Positions 52,192 through 61,455 of a stretch of DNA of 64,000 nucleotides are shown here, one piece after another. Origin of the DNA: Algoriphagus sp. AK58. GTDB taxonomy: Bacteria; Bacteroidota; Bacteroidia; Cytophagales; Cyclobacteriaceae. Positions within the stretch are counted from its first letter, which is position 1. Each line of letters begins with the position of its first letter. The stretch covers positions 248,001 through 312,000 of the forward strand of contig NZ_QEIG01000008.1 in NCBI RefSeq assembly GCF_014324365.1. Reading direction: 5' to 3'. A model generated the notes under the pieces. It was not told the origin of the DNA. It saw nothing but the letters and a program-made list of their open reading frames with translations, and did no database searches. Made by a program: the position numbers and the translations under genes.

Positions 52192-53535
52192 ATGGAATTA
52201 AATGCCCTGACCGCCGTTTCCTCTGTGGATGGACGCTATGCCGGCAAAACAGCCCCTCTTCGAGCTTTTTTCTCAGAATTTGCCCTGATCAAGTATCGGG
52301 TGCATGTCGAAGTGGAATATTTTATCGCACTTTGCCAACTACCCTTGCCGCAATTGGCGGAGTTTGACCATGCGCTCTTCCCCCAACTCAGGGACTGGGT
52401 GAAGCACTTTTCCATCGAAGACGCCAACTGGATCAAAACCACCGAACGCACCACTAATCACGACGTGAAAGCTGTGGAATATTTTCTCAAAGAAAAATTC
52501 GATGAGCTCGGTTTGGAACCTTACAAAGAGTTCATTCATTTTGGACTGACTTCCCAAGACATCAACAACACGGCCACACCGCTGATGCTTAAGCGGGGTC
52601 TGCAGGAAGTGATCCTACCGGCATTGGAAGAAGTGATCGAGAAGCTTGCTGACCTAGCTGATCAATGGTCTGAAATCCCCATGCTGGCCAAAACCCACGG
52701 GCAGCCCGCCTCTCCCACCCGACTGGGTAAGGAGATCAATGTCTTTGTGGTGAGATTGAGAAAGCAGCTCGAACTCCTGGAACAGGTGCCTTATTCTGCC
52801 AAGTTTGGCGGCGCCACCGGCAACATGAACGCGCACGTAGTCGCCTATCCTGACTTTGAATGGAATGAATTTGCCTTCACCTTCGTAGAAAATTACCTTG
52901 GTTTGGAGCGCTCGTTTCCAACTACCCAAATTGAGCATTACGATAACCTAGCTGCCGTCTTTGACGGATTGAAGCGCATCAACACCATTTTGCTCGACCT
53001 CTCCAAAGACGTGTGGCAGTATGTGGCTATGAACTATTTCAAGCAAAAAATCAAAGCCGGAGAGGTGGGTTCCTCTGCGATGCCTCACAAGGTAAACCCG
53101 ATCGATTTTGAAAATGCCGAAGGAAACTTGGGCATCGCCAACGCCCTTTTGGAGCATTTGGCAGCCAAACTCCCAATTTCCAGATTGCAGCGTGACTTGA
53201 CTGACAGCACCGTGTTGCGGGTCATTGGAGTTCCTTTAGCACACATGCTGATTTCTCTGGAGTCTTTGCAAAAAGGCTTGGGCAAATTGGAACTGAATCA
53301 GGCAGCGATCGATGCGGATTTGGAGGAAAACTGGGCCGTAGTTGCCGAGGCCATTCAGACCATCTTGCGCAGAGAAGGTTTCCCCAAACCCTACGAAGCC
53401 CTACGAGACCTTACCCGCACCAACTCAAAAATTACACAGGAGTCGATTTCTGAGTTTGTCGAAGGTCTTCCGATATCCACCGAACTAAAAAGCGAATTGC
53501 GGGCAATTACTCCGTTTAATTACACCGGGATTTAA
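52192..53535 (+). CDS. purB: adenylosuccinate lyase
   Basis: 447 residues. PurB splits SAICAR to AICAR and adenylosuccinate to AMP, both with release of fumarate, in purine synthesis. The family marks are VDGRYAGKTAPLRAFFSEFA near the start, TTERTTNHDVKAVEYF, FGLTSQDINNTATPLMLK, KTHGQPASPTRLGKEI and the fumarate-lyase signature SSAMPHKVNPIDFENAEG. Length is normal for the E. coli-like long type. Single gene with terminator. Confidence 0.96.
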   Translation: MELNALTAVSSVDGRYAGKTAPLRAFFSEFALIKYRVHVEVEYFIALCQLPLPQLAEFDHALFPQLRDWVKHFSIEDANWIKTTERTTNHDVKAVEYFLKEKFDELGLEPYKEFIHFGLTSQDINNTATPLMLKRGLQEVILPALEEVIEKLADLADQWSEIPMLAKTHGQPASPTRLGKEINVFVVRLRKQLELLEQVPYSAKFGGATGNMNAHVVAYPDFEWNEFAFTFVENYLGLERSFPTTQIEHYDNLAAVFDGLKRINTILLDLSKDVWQYVAMNYFKQKIKAGEVGSSAMPHKVNPIDFENAEGNLGIANALLEHLAAKLPISRLQRDLTDSTVLRVIGVPLAHMLISLESLQKGLGKLELNQAAIDADLEENWAVVAEAIQTILRREGFPKPYEALRDLTRTNSKITQESISEFVEGLPISTELKSELRAITPFNYTGI

Positions 53536-53552
53536 GTGAGCAGTGAAGCAGT

Positions 53553-53596
53553 CTCAGTTGGCAGAGTGAATCGGTCAACTGAGGTTGTTTTTCTTT
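53553..53596 (+). terminator. intrinsic terminator after purB
   Basis: CTCAGTTG (53553-53560) pairs with CAACTGAG (53576-53583) across a 15-base loop, then GTTGTTTTTCTTTT. Confidence 0.75.
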
Positions 53597-53686
53597 TAAA
53601 CCACAAGTGGATTTTTTGATTAGAGTTTCCCTTTAAATCAAAAAGAATTTTTCTACGTATATTCCATGATCTAATTAGTTTGGTTT

Positions 53687-53914
53687 ATGGAAAATTCAAT
53701 CACATTTTTAACCAAAGTGAGCAAGGATGGGACAATCCAACTTCCGGAATCTCTCCACCTTGAAAATCAGGAGGTTGAGATCAGGATTTCAAAGCAAATT
53801 CCCCAAAAAAAGAATGCTTTGGATTTTGTGAGAAAATGGAAAGGAATCTTAAAGGGATCAGAAGGAGACTACAAGAAAGCAAGACAAGAATACCTTGAGA
53901 AAAAGCATCAATGA
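53687..53914 (+). CDS. probable antitoxin of a PIN-domain toxin-antitoxin pair
   Basis: 75 residues. N-terminal half resembles an AbrB-like swapped-hairpin (FLTKVSKDGTIQLPESLHLE), followed by EVEIRISKQI and a charged C-terminal tail (KGSEGDYKKARQEYLEKKHQ) of the sort that wraps around PIN toxins. Its last 4 bases (ATGA) overlap the toxin start. Function inferred from size, order and overlap. Confidence 0.75.
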   Translation: MENSITFLTKVSKDGTIQLPESLHLENQEVEIRISKQIPQKKNALDFVRKWKGILKGSEGDYKKARQEYLEKKHQ

Positions 53915-54321
53915 CAACTATTTTTTTGGATACAAACATCATACTTGACATCGCGCTTGAAAGACCGATTTTTTTTCAACATTCCTCTAAAATCTTTGAA
54001 AAGCTAACCGAAGGAAGGATCCTTTGCTTCCTATCTGCCACCTCAATCAAGGACATTTATTTTTTGATCAGTAAAGAAAAATCTAAAGAAATCGCAAAAG
54101 AATTTATCCTTGACTTGGTGGAGATTATGCAAATTTTAGCAGTGGATAGAAATATTGTAATCCATGCAGTCAACTCAGATTTCTCTGATTTTGAAGATTC
54201 AATCCAAAATTCGGTTGCAGATCTTAATGGGATAGACTGGATTATCACGAGGAACAAAAAAGATTTCCGACAATCAAGGCTACAAGTTTTATCTCCCGAG
54301 GAAGCTTTAGAAAGACTTTAA
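53911..54321 (+). CDS. PIN-domain ribonuclease toxin (VapC-like)
   Basis: 136 residues. PIN acidic residues: Asp7 in IFLDTNIILDIAL, then TSIKDIYFLIS, and the C-terminal cluster SDFEDSIQNSVADLNGIDWI plus ITRNKKDF. This resembles the PIN_3 group; such toxins cleave RNA, often tRNA. ATG overlaps the antitoxin by 4 bases, so toxin translation depends on antitoxin translation. No mobile element is adjacent. Confidence 0.85.
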   Translation: MTTIFLDTNIILDIALERPIFFQHSSKIFEKLTEGRILCFLSATSIKDIYFLISKEKSKEIAKEFILDLVEIMQILAVDRNIVIHAVNSDFSDFEDSIQNSVADLNGIDWIITRNKKDFRQSRLQVLSPEEALERL

Positions 54322-54457
54322 TCAATTCAAGTCTAGGTAGACGTCTTCGCCTCTGCGTGTATCCCAACTCACGGCTTTTTGTCTTTCTGTGCCTATGTTT
54401 TTCTTGAATATTGGGACTGATCACTGAGCACAACCTAATGATCACTACCAACTGCCC

Positions 54458-55390
54458 TTACGCCTTCGGCAAAAAAACCTCCGCCATCATACACCTCACG
54501 GATCCACCTCCGAGCTTTTCGATAGTGGGAATAGCAGGACTAATAATCGTCGTGTACTTTTCGATTTGTTGGATTTGACCCACATTGAGGGAATCGAAAG
54601 CCGCCTGAGACATCACGGTAAACTTCTCTCCACCGTCATTGCTCACTTCCAGCATATTTCCGGCAAACTGAAACTTTTGCCTTGCCGTAATGGGAATGAC
54701 TTTTTTTCCCGAATTGGTCAAAGCATCCTTTACTTTTTGACGCTCAGCAGATTTGACGATGGTCTCCAGACAGACCACGGCAATATCCGTACCCACATGC
54801 ATCATTACATTAGTATGATAGATCGGCGAAAGCCTCCCTCCCACTTCCTGCATGGCCTCAAAACTTACCACTTGATAGCCAAGCAACTTACCCACATACT
54901 CGAGAGGAACAGGATGAGTCCGCTCCGAAAAGCAGGCATAAATCACCTTTGCCTGTCGGTCCAGCACCATACTTCCCGTCCCCTCCAAAAACTGCCCATG
55001 CTCCTCGAAAAAACTTAAATCAATGATCTCTGATATCCCAAAGCCCAATCGAAGCAATTGTTCAAGGATCTCTTTTCTTCTTTCCAGACGACGGTTGGGA
55101 GAAAACATGGGATACAAAATCACCTTGCCGTCGGGATGGGTACTCAGCCAGTTGTTTGGAAAAATAGCATCGGTTTTTATCGGGCTTTCACTATCCTCTA
55201 CCACCAACACTTCCACTCCTTGGTCTCTCAAAAGAGCAACAAAACCGTCAAACTCAGCCAAAGCCAGACGTTGGATTTCCTCAACTGAGCGAGAGTCCTG
55301 TTTTTGATAAAAATTATTCCCTGCCGTTTCGGGATTGAACCCAAAATGGACTGGTCGTACCATCAAAATGACCGAGCTCGTCTGGTTCAT
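54458..55390 (-). CDS. citrulline/arginine amidinohydrolase-like protein (CtlX family)
   Basis: 310 residues with the guanidine-modifying enzyme fold. Visible: VRPVHFGFNPETAGNN at the start, FPNNWLSTHPDGKVILYPMF, FLEGTGSMVLDR, IYHTNVMMHVGTD (catalytic His region) and GGGSVRCMMAEVFLP with catalytic Cys300 near the C terminus. CtlX proteins hydrolyse citrulline or related compounds in some bacteria. Its ATG overlaps the stop of the upstream propeller gene by 4 bases. No arginine pathway genes are nearby. Confidence 0.82.
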   Translation of the reverse strand: MNQTSSVILMVRPVHFGFNPETAGNNFYQKQDSRSVEEIQRLALAEFDGFVALLRDQGVEVLVVEDSESPIKTDAIFPNNWLSTHPDGKVILYPMFSPNRRLERRKEILEQLLRLGFGISEIIDLSFFEEHGQFLEGTGSMVLDRQAKVIYACFSERTHPVPLEYVGKLLGYQVVSFEAMQEVGGRLSPIYHTNVMMHVGTDIAVVCLETIVKSAERQKVKDALTNSGKKVIPITARQKFQFAGNMLEVSNDGGEKFTVMSQAAFDSLNVGQIQQIEKYTTIISPAIPTIEKLGGGSVRCMMAEVFLPKA

Positions 55391-56271
55391 GGTTTCTTAG
55401 GATATCGGTAAAGGGTAGGGTTAACGTTGAATCGTTTTTCGCTGATGGTGAAAAAGGAATTGCCTTTGGAATTAAACCCAATAGCTTCCCCCTGGGGTTC
55501 GGGCACGTAGGGCAATCGTTTAGGCGCTTTCTGAAGGGCTTGTGGGATGCTCTCCCCTGACTTCCGCTCCCAATAGTAAATCGCAAAGTAATTTTTGATC
55601 AGAATTTTGCTCCCATCTCTGGAAATATCACCCGCGACTGAGCTGGTAAAATCCAAGTTATGAAGTTTTTCAAGCGTGGATTTGCCTTTGGAAAATTCCG
55701 ATTGAGGCACTCGGTACAGCGAGTTTTTATCATCTCTCTTGGAAACGATAAACAAATCTCCTGAAATCGGATCCACCATCAAGGTTTCTGCATCTCTCGC
55801 CCCTCCTGGATAAGTAAGCCGCAAAACCTCAGGTTTTACGCTGTTTTTAGCGGCAATAGAATTGGGTTCAGGAAATCGAAAAATGCAGATTTCACCATGT
55901 ATCCCCGCATTATCTCCTATTTCGGCTACAAAAACATAAGGTTTTCCGCCTGGACCAGGCCCTACGGCAATATCTTCCCAATCCCGGTTTTTTACTCCCA
56001 CCAGCTCGATGACACCCAATTCTTTTCCCAGGGAATCCAATAAGTACACTGCTGCTTCCCCTCCGCTATCGGTATGGACATAGATCAGATTGGGATGCTT
56101 TTGGGAAAAAGCCAAACCGCTTATTTCCTCCAAAATGGGATTGTTGATCACCCCCTGAGGAATGCCCGCAAGGTAAACTGAATCAATTTTTGGTTCCTTT
56201 TGGGCAAAAGAAAACTGGGTACAAAAACTAAAAAACAGCGTAAAAACTAAAAGGATATGGATTTTCTTCAT
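55387..56271 (-). CDS. secreted beta-propeller protein of unknown function
   Basis: 294 residues from ATG 56271, which opens a signal peptide (MKKIHILLVFTLFFSFCTQF, ending SFAQ). Propeller strands include LEEISGLAFSQKHPNLIYVH, KELGVIELVGVKNRDWEDIA, KPYVFVAEIGDNAGIHGEIC and DPISGDLFIVSKRD. The text resembles SdiA-regulated or phytase-like propellers. Upstream in-frame sequence falls in the hairpin-rich spacer and is not coding. Followed by the overlapping CtlX-like gene. Confidence 0.68.
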   Translation of the reverse strand: MKKIHILLVFTLFFSFCTQFSFAQKEPKIDSVYLAGIPQGVINNPILEEISGLAFSQKHPNLIYVHTDSGGEAAVYLLDSLGKELGVIELVGVKNRDWEDIAVGPGPGGKPYVFVAEIGDNAGIHGEICIFRFPEPNSIAAKNSVKPEVLRLTYPGGARDAETLMVDPISGDLFIVSKRDDKNSLYRVPQSEFSKGKSTLEKLHNLDFTSSVAGDISRDGSKILIKNYFAIYYWERKSGESIPQALQKAPKRLPYVPEPQGEAIGFNSKGNSFFTISEKRFNVNPTLYRYPKKP

Positions 56272-56295
56272 GTCCAAAAGTACGAATTGATGCGC

Positions 56296-56735
56296 GAAAT
56301 GCTGCATTCGGAAAAGCTGCAGAATCATAGAAAAGTGCCAACGGCACGTTCTGTCCAAACCCAGAATTCAATTCTGGGTTTTTTGAAATCCTCAAGGAAC
56401 AAGAGTGCTGAAGGCACGATCTGTATTGTTTTGGCACTTATTGCTTACAAACCCAACCCAATCTCTAATCAAAAATTCCTTTAGGTAATACGGATCGCCC
56501 CTTCAGGGCTCGTGGACTTCACTCTGATTTTTGCCCCAAATAGAATTTGGGGCTCACACATTTAGCGCCTTCAACGCAGGTGTTTTTCATTTAACAGGAA
56601 AAACATTTCTTCTTTCTCAAAGAAAAAAAATATCCCGAGCGGCTTAGCGAGAATACGATCTGCTCTGCTATCCTGCGTCTCCAGACGCTGGACCTATTCC
56701 CTAAAAACAGGAAATGCTGCTTTCGGAAAAGCAGC
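56296..56735. repeat. hairpin-rich spacer with flanking 25-bp direct repeats
   Basis: The 489-base gap 56272-56760 has no credible gene. Near its ends lie related 25-mers starting GAAATGCTGC at 56296-56320 and 56711-56735, identical at 23 of 25 positions; the second forms a GCTGCTTT/AAAGCAGC hairpin. Between them are other hairpins: AACCCAGAA/TTCTGGGTT (56358-56380, T-tract after it on the plus strand) and GCCCCAAAT/ATTTGGGGC (56533-56553). The layout suggests a REP/MITE-like insert or repeated intergenic element. Not matched to a known family. Confidence 0.6.
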
Positions 56736-56760
56736 ATAACCATTAGCATTTATCAAAGAA

Positions 56761-59049
56761 TCAAACCTTAAACGGTAATTCATAAATCCGCTTACCTGTG
56801 AGTTTGTACACCGCATTGGCCAAGGCCGGAATGTAGGGTGGCACCGGAGGTTCGCCCACACCGGTTGGCTTTTCGGTGCTTGGGATGATGTGGACCTCGA
56901 TCTTTTTTGGTGACTGAGGCATGCGGATGATCTGATACGAATCAAAGTTATGTTGCTGCACCTGCCCCTTATCAAAAGTAATCGCGGAAGTCATCGCCAA
57001 GCTGGTGGCAAACTGCGCCCCGCCTTCAAACTGGGATTTGATCCGGTCGGTATTGACTCCGACTCCACAGTCTACGGCATAGTGAACCTCAGGAATAATG
57101 AGATTTCCATTGGCGTCTTTTTCCACCATCACCACACAAGCGACATAAGTCAGGAAGCTTTTGTGCGCTGCAAATCCCAGGGCTTTGCCGGAAGCGAGAT
57201 TTTGAGACCAGTTGGATTTTTCGGCAACAGCTTGGATTACCTTTTTCATCCGTCCCGTATTCCAAGGGAAGTCTTCGATCTTCTCCCCATAGTTTTCATA
57301 CTTTCCGCCTGTTTCTTCGGCAAAATTCAGGTCTCGATCTTCTCCCAACAGCTCAATCGCCTGCTGAATCGGATCCACTCCTCTCGCTTCGGCGATCTCA
57401 TCCATCATGCATTGGGCAGCAAAGGCATGGTTGATATTACTCACAGAGCGAAGCCAACCGATACGGGTATGGGCTTTGGATTCGTGCGTTTCGATGCGAA
57501 TGTTGGGTACATCAAAGGGAAAGTCGGTACAACCCAAGCCCAATTCTCCGTCAGAAGGATGCAATTCATCTGGATTTCCTGTGGCTCCAATAGCCGGAAA
57601 GACCGAATGTTGATTCCAACCGGTGAGATTTCCTGATCCATCCAAGGTAGCTACGATCCGCTGTGCACTATGGGAATGGTAGAAATCATGGTGCAAATCA
57701 TCTTCTCGGGTCCATTGTACCCGCACTGGAGTCTTGGCTGCTTTGGAAAGAAGCGCTGCTTCTATCACTCCATCGGGTTTGGATTTTCGTCCGAATCCTC
57801 CTCCTAAGAGCGTTACATTGATTTTCACTTGAGGAAGCTCGATACCCAAAGCTCCAGCCACTGCGCCTCGTGCCCACTGCGGATGTTGGGAAGGTGCCCA
57901 TATTTCTACACTTCCATCACCTTTATAATCTGCGATCACTGCAATAGGCTCCATGGTGGCATGGGCATAAAACGGAATCTTGAATGTTTTGTCCAAAGTC
58001 TTGGCCGCACTGGACTTGGCCGCATTAAAATTGCCTCGCTCACGTCTCACCTTGCCATTTTGCAGGGTGGACTTGGCCATGGCCTCGAGTTGGGCGGTGG
58101 AGTTATAGTCTTGGTTTGGGCCTAGATCCCATTCGATTTCTAAGGCTTCCCGGCCCTTTTTGGCGGCCCAGGTATTGGAAGCGAGAACGGCAAGCCCTTC
58201 CAATGGCTTGTCCAAACCGGGAGGAATGCCTGCTCCTTCTATTTTCACGACCTGATTTACTCCGGGCACTGCAAGAGCTTTGGCATCATTGTAAGAAATG
58301 ATTTTGGCACCTACCACTGGACTCCTAGCGATCATGGCGATTTGCATATTGGGCAAGTCCACGTCTGCACCAAACACCGCTTTTCCGGTTGCGATATCCT
58401 TGGCATCGTAGATGGCTACATCGGTTCCGACCAATTTATACTCGCTGAGCTCCTTGGTTTTCACAGCAGCCGGATCGGGTAGCGGCATCACCAACAAGTC
58501 CTGCACGAGATCTCCAAACGTGACTTTTTTCCTACTCTCCTTCAGATGAACTTCGGAATTTTCGGTATAGCATTCGGAGGGATCTACCCCCCATTTGGCA
58601 GCAGCGGCTTGGATGAGCATGTGTCGGGCCGTGGCTCCCGCTTTTCGCATCGGCTCAAAAAACATCCGCACTGAGAAGGATCCATCGGTATTCTGATTTC
58701 CATATTTGTCTTCATCGCCTTCGGCTTGTACGATCTTGATTTTGCTCCAATCTGCCCCGAGTTCGTCAGCCATGATCATCGGCAAGGAAGTACGAATCCC
58801 GGTACCCATTTCCGAGCGGTGAGCGATCAGGGTCACCTGATTATCAGAATCGAAAGAGATGTACACGTTGGGAGCAAAAGTCACCACTTCGCCTTTTGGA
58901 CCTGAGCATTGGAAATTGACTCCCAGCAAAAAACCACCTGTAGCCAGCGAACCGATTTTGAGAAAATCCCTTCTGGAGGCCACAAAAATCTTGGAGCGAT
59001 CTTCTGAGGCCTTGTTTTTATCCTTGAAAACTGGAATAAAATTTTTCAT
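56761..59049 (-). CDS. isoquinoline 1-oxidoreductase-like molybdopterin-binding large subunit
   Basis: 762 residues. A twin-arginine motif ASRRDFLKIGSLATGGFLLG (R26-R27) exports it. The body is a xanthine-dehydrogenase-family Mo subunit: EMGTGIRTSLPMIMADELGA, the repeated Mo-binding loops GGGFGRKSKPDGVIEAALLS and FYHSHSAQRIVATLDGSGNL, and C-terminal KPTGVGEPPVPPYIPALANA. Length and text match IorB-type enzymes, which oxidise N-heterocycles or aldehydes in the periplasm. The small 2Fe-2S subunit lies 18 bases upstream. Substrate unknown. Confidence 0.9.
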   Translation of the reverse strand: MKNFIPVFKDKNKASEDRSKIFVASRRDFLKIGSLATGGFLLGVNFQCSGPKGEVVTFAPNVYISFDSDNQVTLIAHRSEMGTGIRTSLPMIMADELGADWSKIKIVQAEGDEDKYGNQNTDGSFSVRMFFEPMRKAGATARHMLIQAAAAKWGVDPSECYTENSEVHLKESRKKVTFGDLVQDLLVMPLPDPAAVKTKELSEYKLVGTDVAIYDAKDIATGKAVFGADVDLPNMQIAMIARSPVVGAKIISYNDAKALAVPGVNQVVKIEGAGIPPGLDKPLEGLAVLASNTWAAKKGREALEIEWDLGPNQDYNSTAQLEAMAKSTLQNGKVRRERGNFNAAKSSAAKTLDKTFKIPFYAHATMEPIAVIADYKGDGSVEIWAPSQHPQWARGAVAGALGIELPQVKINVTLLGGGFGRKSKPDGVIEAALLSKAAKTPVRVQWTREDDLHHDFYHSHSAQRIVATLDGSGNLTGWNQHSVFPAIGATGNPDELHPSDGELGLGCTDFPFDVPNIRIETHESKAHTRIGWLRSVSNINHAFAAQCMMDEIAEARGVDPIQQAIELLGEDRDLNFAEETGGKYENYGEKIEDFPWNTGRMKKVIQAVAEKSNWSQNLASGKALGFAAHKSFLTYVACVVMVEKDANGNLIIPEVHYAVDCGVGVNTDRIKSQFEGGAQFATSLAMTSAITFDKGQVQQHNFDSYQIIRMPQSPKKIEVHIIPSTEKPTGVGEPPVPPYIPALANAVYKLTGKRIYELPFKV

Positions 59050-59067
59050 AGCGTTTCAGTTTTGGAA

Positions 59068-59523
59068 TTAGCGGGAAGCTGCGGTTTGGATAGCTGACTT
59101 GATTCGGTTGTAGGTGCCGCATCGACAGAGATTGCCTTGCATGGCAGCTTCGATTTCGGCCTCGGAAGGGGTTGGATTCTGTTTAAGCAAAGCTGCTGCA
59201 GTCATAATCTGACCTCCTTGGCAATACCCGCACTGGGGCACTACATGCTCCACCCAAGCTTCTTGAAGCGGATGGTCTCCTTTTTCGGAAAGTCCTTCGA
59301 TCGTCGTAATATTTCCGGCTCCTACCTCCGAAATTGGCAAGCTGCAAGACCGGACGGCCACGTCATCCAAGTGAACGGTACAAGCACCACAAAGCGCCTG
59401 TCCGCATCCAAACTTGGTTCCTTTCATATTCAAAAGGTCCCTGAGAACCCAAAGAAGCGGCATATCAGGCTCGGCTGAAACCTCTTGCTTCTTTCCGTTG
59501 ATGGTGAGTGTATAGTTTTCCAT
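59068..59523 (-). CDS. isoquinoline 1-oxidoreductase-like (2Fe-2S)2 small subunit
   Basis: 151 residues. N-terminal plant-type ferredoxin domain with Cys40, Cys45, Cys48 and Cys60 ([25 protein letters not shown]), then the helical domain with Cys98, Cys101, Cys133 and Cys135 ([21 protein letters not shown]). It passes electrons from the Mo site of the large subunit to an acceptor. No FAD subunit is encoded nearby, which is normal for Ior-type enzymes; a cytochrome acceptor is likely. It has no signal, so it is presumably co-exported with the Tat-bearing large subunit. Confidence 0.93.
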   Translation of the reverse strand: MENYTLTINGKKQEVSAEPDMPLLWVLRDLLNMKGTKFGCGQALCGACTVHLDDVAVRSCSLPISEVGAGNITTIEGLSEKGDHPLQEAWVEHVVPQCGYCQGGQIMTAAALLKQNPTPSEAEIEAAMQGNLCRCGTYNRIKSAIQTAASR

Positions 59524-59634
59524 AGACTGGACTTTGATAAGTTGCTATAAGGTAAGGATTTAGAAAATAAGAATGGATTTAGATTAGGTTTTCCACTCTC
59601 GTTGAAGATTAATCTCTGTTTGGATAAATGAAAA

Positions 59635-60468
59635 TCACTTCCACCTTCCCACCATTATCCCGGATTGGGATTTGTTGGCCGCCAAATAATCACTCAGCGG
59701 CATGCTGGAAATTTCCACTTCCTTGTTTTTGGAACTGGCATGCATCAGGTGAATCCGGCCATTTCGCTCAAAAGCAAAACCTACATGCACCATGTCGAGA
59801 TTCTTGATCGAAGTGGTGATGGCGATCATATCCCCGGATTGAATCTTGGATTCCAAAGACTGGATTTTGTCTTTTGGGATGTAGTAAAAGGACTTTTTGG
59901 CCAGCTCTGCTTCTACTTGTTTCAGCTCCTCCACATTTTTTGGATCGCTCAGTTGGGGATAAAACTGAGGATTCTCCGTCATAAAAGTGGGCGCATTCGG
60001 GTACGCTACCCCGCCGATTTCCTGGGTGATATCGGTGAGGATTCCTTTTGTTTCATTTTGGGCAATCCAGTCCGAAAAATAGTGCAAGCGGCTGGGATAG
60101 CCTTCATTTTTACCATGTCGGTAACGAATAGTTTCCAACTCGTGTTCGAAAGCCTCCATGCTGTTTTCACCTTGCTTTGCAAGTCTCACCAAAGTCACGA
60201 CTGACTCCAAATAGGTCGTGCAGTCCACGCCCTGCAAGTTGATCACCAGTTGCTCGGGACCGGGTATTTCCAGGGTTTTCTCCACGTATTCCGTTTTCAA
60301 AAACCATTGACCGATTTCAGCTGCCAGTTCATTTCCCGATTGGTTTTTGTCCAAAGACTCCAGTTTGGCTAAAAACGATTCCAGCTTAGCACGGCTTTCC
60401 GGCTTGCAGACGGTTTGGGCTTGGGTGAAAAACGGGAAAAAGAATAAAAGGAGAATCAGGTTTTTCAT
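59635..60468 (-). CDS. DUF1460 family peptidoglycan amidase-like protein
   Basis: 277 residues from ATG 60468, which opens a signal peptide (MKNLILLLFFFPFFTQAQ). DUF1460 marks: LQGVDCTTYLESVVTLVRLA (catalytic Cys), RLHYFSDWIAQNETKGILTD, FYYIPKDKIQSLESKIQSGD and MVHVGFAFERNGRIHLMHAS (catalytic His region). Structurally characterised members are NlpC/P60-like N-acetylmuramoyl-L-alanine amidases. Probably periplasmic or outer-membrane associated; monocistronic. Confidence 0.85.
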   Translation of the reverse strand: MKNLILLLFFFPFFTQAQTVCKPESRAKLESFLAKLESLDKNQSGNELAAEIGQWFLKTEYVEKTLEIPGPEQLVINLQGVDCTTYLESVVTLVRLAKQGENSMEAFEHELETIRYRHGKNEGYPSRLHYFSDWIAQNETKGILTDITQEIGGVAYPNAPTFMTENPQFYPQLSDPKNVEELKQVEAELAKKSFYYIPKDKIQSLESKIQSGDMIAITTSIKNLDMVHVGFAFERNGRIHLMHASSKNKEVEISSMPLSDYLAANKSQSGIMVGRWK

Positions 60469-60567
60469 TTTGAGCGTGGTGAGTAGGCTAAAAGTAAAAA
60501 ATTCAATCACTCTCGAGAAATTAAATTCTATAAGTAAATGTAACTATCAAAATCAGGTCTTTTTTTC

Positions 60568-60600
60568 AAAAAATCAGGAGACCAAAAGGCCTCCTGATTA
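60568..60600 (-). terminator. intrinsic terminator after the outer-membrane protein gene
   Basis: On the minus strand AATCAGGAG (60599-60591) pairs with CTCCTGATT (60580-60572) across a 10-base loop, then TTTTG. It lies 95 bases past the stop of the gene ending at 60695. A second small hairpin (ATCCAATT/AATTGGAT, 60661-60681) lies between. Confidence 0.8.
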
Positions 60601-60694
60601 CCAAGCTTTTTTCTGATTAGATTAGATTAGTGCCAATACCAAGCGCCCCCTACCTAAGTCATCCAATTCGATAAATTGGATAAGGCTGTTGCGT

Positions 60695-61327
60695 TTAGTT
60701 TGAAGGCGTTGATTTGATTCGAAAAAGCCCCATTTTCAGTCCAACGTTGAAGGTGAGGCTATTATCTTGGCTGGGCACACCCATCGCTTCTTCGATGGTG
60801 CCGCCCAAGATTCGGTACCCGAGACCTGCATGAAGCCTGGCAAATCGGTGGAGGTTGACCTCGATTTGAGCTCCTGGTTCTACAAAAAATGTCTTGTTTT
60901 CTTCGTAGTCAAATCCACGACCTTCTTCATCGATCTCGACCTCATTCATCCCGATGGCAAGCGGAAAGGTGAGATGTACCACCTTGGTAGCTTTCAGGGT
61001 GTATTCGATAAATCCACCTGCCTGATAGGAATCCAAGTGGGCTTGAGGAGGCAGCATCGTTGAAAATGAGGCAGGGCGCACAGTATTGATCATCTGTCCA
61101 TAAAATCCCCCCACGGTGATTTTGTCATCGAATACCAGTCCGGCTCGGAATACTACAAACCCAGCATTTTCACCTGCAATCTGAGTACCTTGGAAACCAG
61201 GATTAATCATAATTCCGATTTTTGAAAGCGAAAGATCTCCGCTGAATAAGGTCTGGGGTTCCTCTTGTGCCATGATGTTTCCGATACCGATCCAAGAAAT
61301 GAGGATGATTAAAATTGCTTTTTTCAT
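60695..61327 (-). CDS. outer-membrane beta-barrel protein divergent from the sigma cassette
   Basis: 210 residues. Signal peptide MKKAILIILISWIGIGNIMA; mature barrel strands IGIMINPGFQGTQIAG, VVFRAGLVFDDKITVGGFYG, YQAGGFIEYTLKATKVVHLT, FARLHAGLGYRILGGTIEEA and FNVGLKMGLFRIK. No family recognised beyond the fold. It faces the ECF sigma gene at 61456 across 128 bases, so it is a good candidate for a gene switched on by that sigma factor. Confidence 0.7.
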   Translation of the reverse strand: MKKAILIILISWIGIGNIMAQEEPQTLFSGDLSLSKIGIMINPGFQGTQIAGENAGFVVFRAGLVFDDKITVGGFYGQMINTVRPASFSTMLPPQAHLDSYQAGGFIEYTLKATKVVHLTFPLAIGMNEVEIDEEGRGFDYEENKTFFVEPGAQIEVNLHRFARLHAGLGYRILGGTIEEAMGVPSQDNSLTFNVGLKMGLFRIKSTPSN

Positions 61328-61455
61328 TGTTGAAGTTGATTTGGTTAGATTTCATCCTCATTACGCTGGGACATTTTGAAAGCGTTGCCTGAGCGATAAA
61401 ATTATTTTTTCTAAAAGGCAACCCTCTTATAAGGTGTGATCGTGATGCTATTGAA

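Noticed and set aside
56275..56282. TACTTTTG -7 element for the propeller gene on the minus strand
   Set aside because: It lies 4 bases from the ATG, which would place the start of transcription inside the gene, and no -33 partner is found.
56257..56484. 75-residue open frame across the hairpin-rich spacer
   Set aside because: It is antisense to the propeller signal peptide at one end and passes through two hairpins; no protein features.
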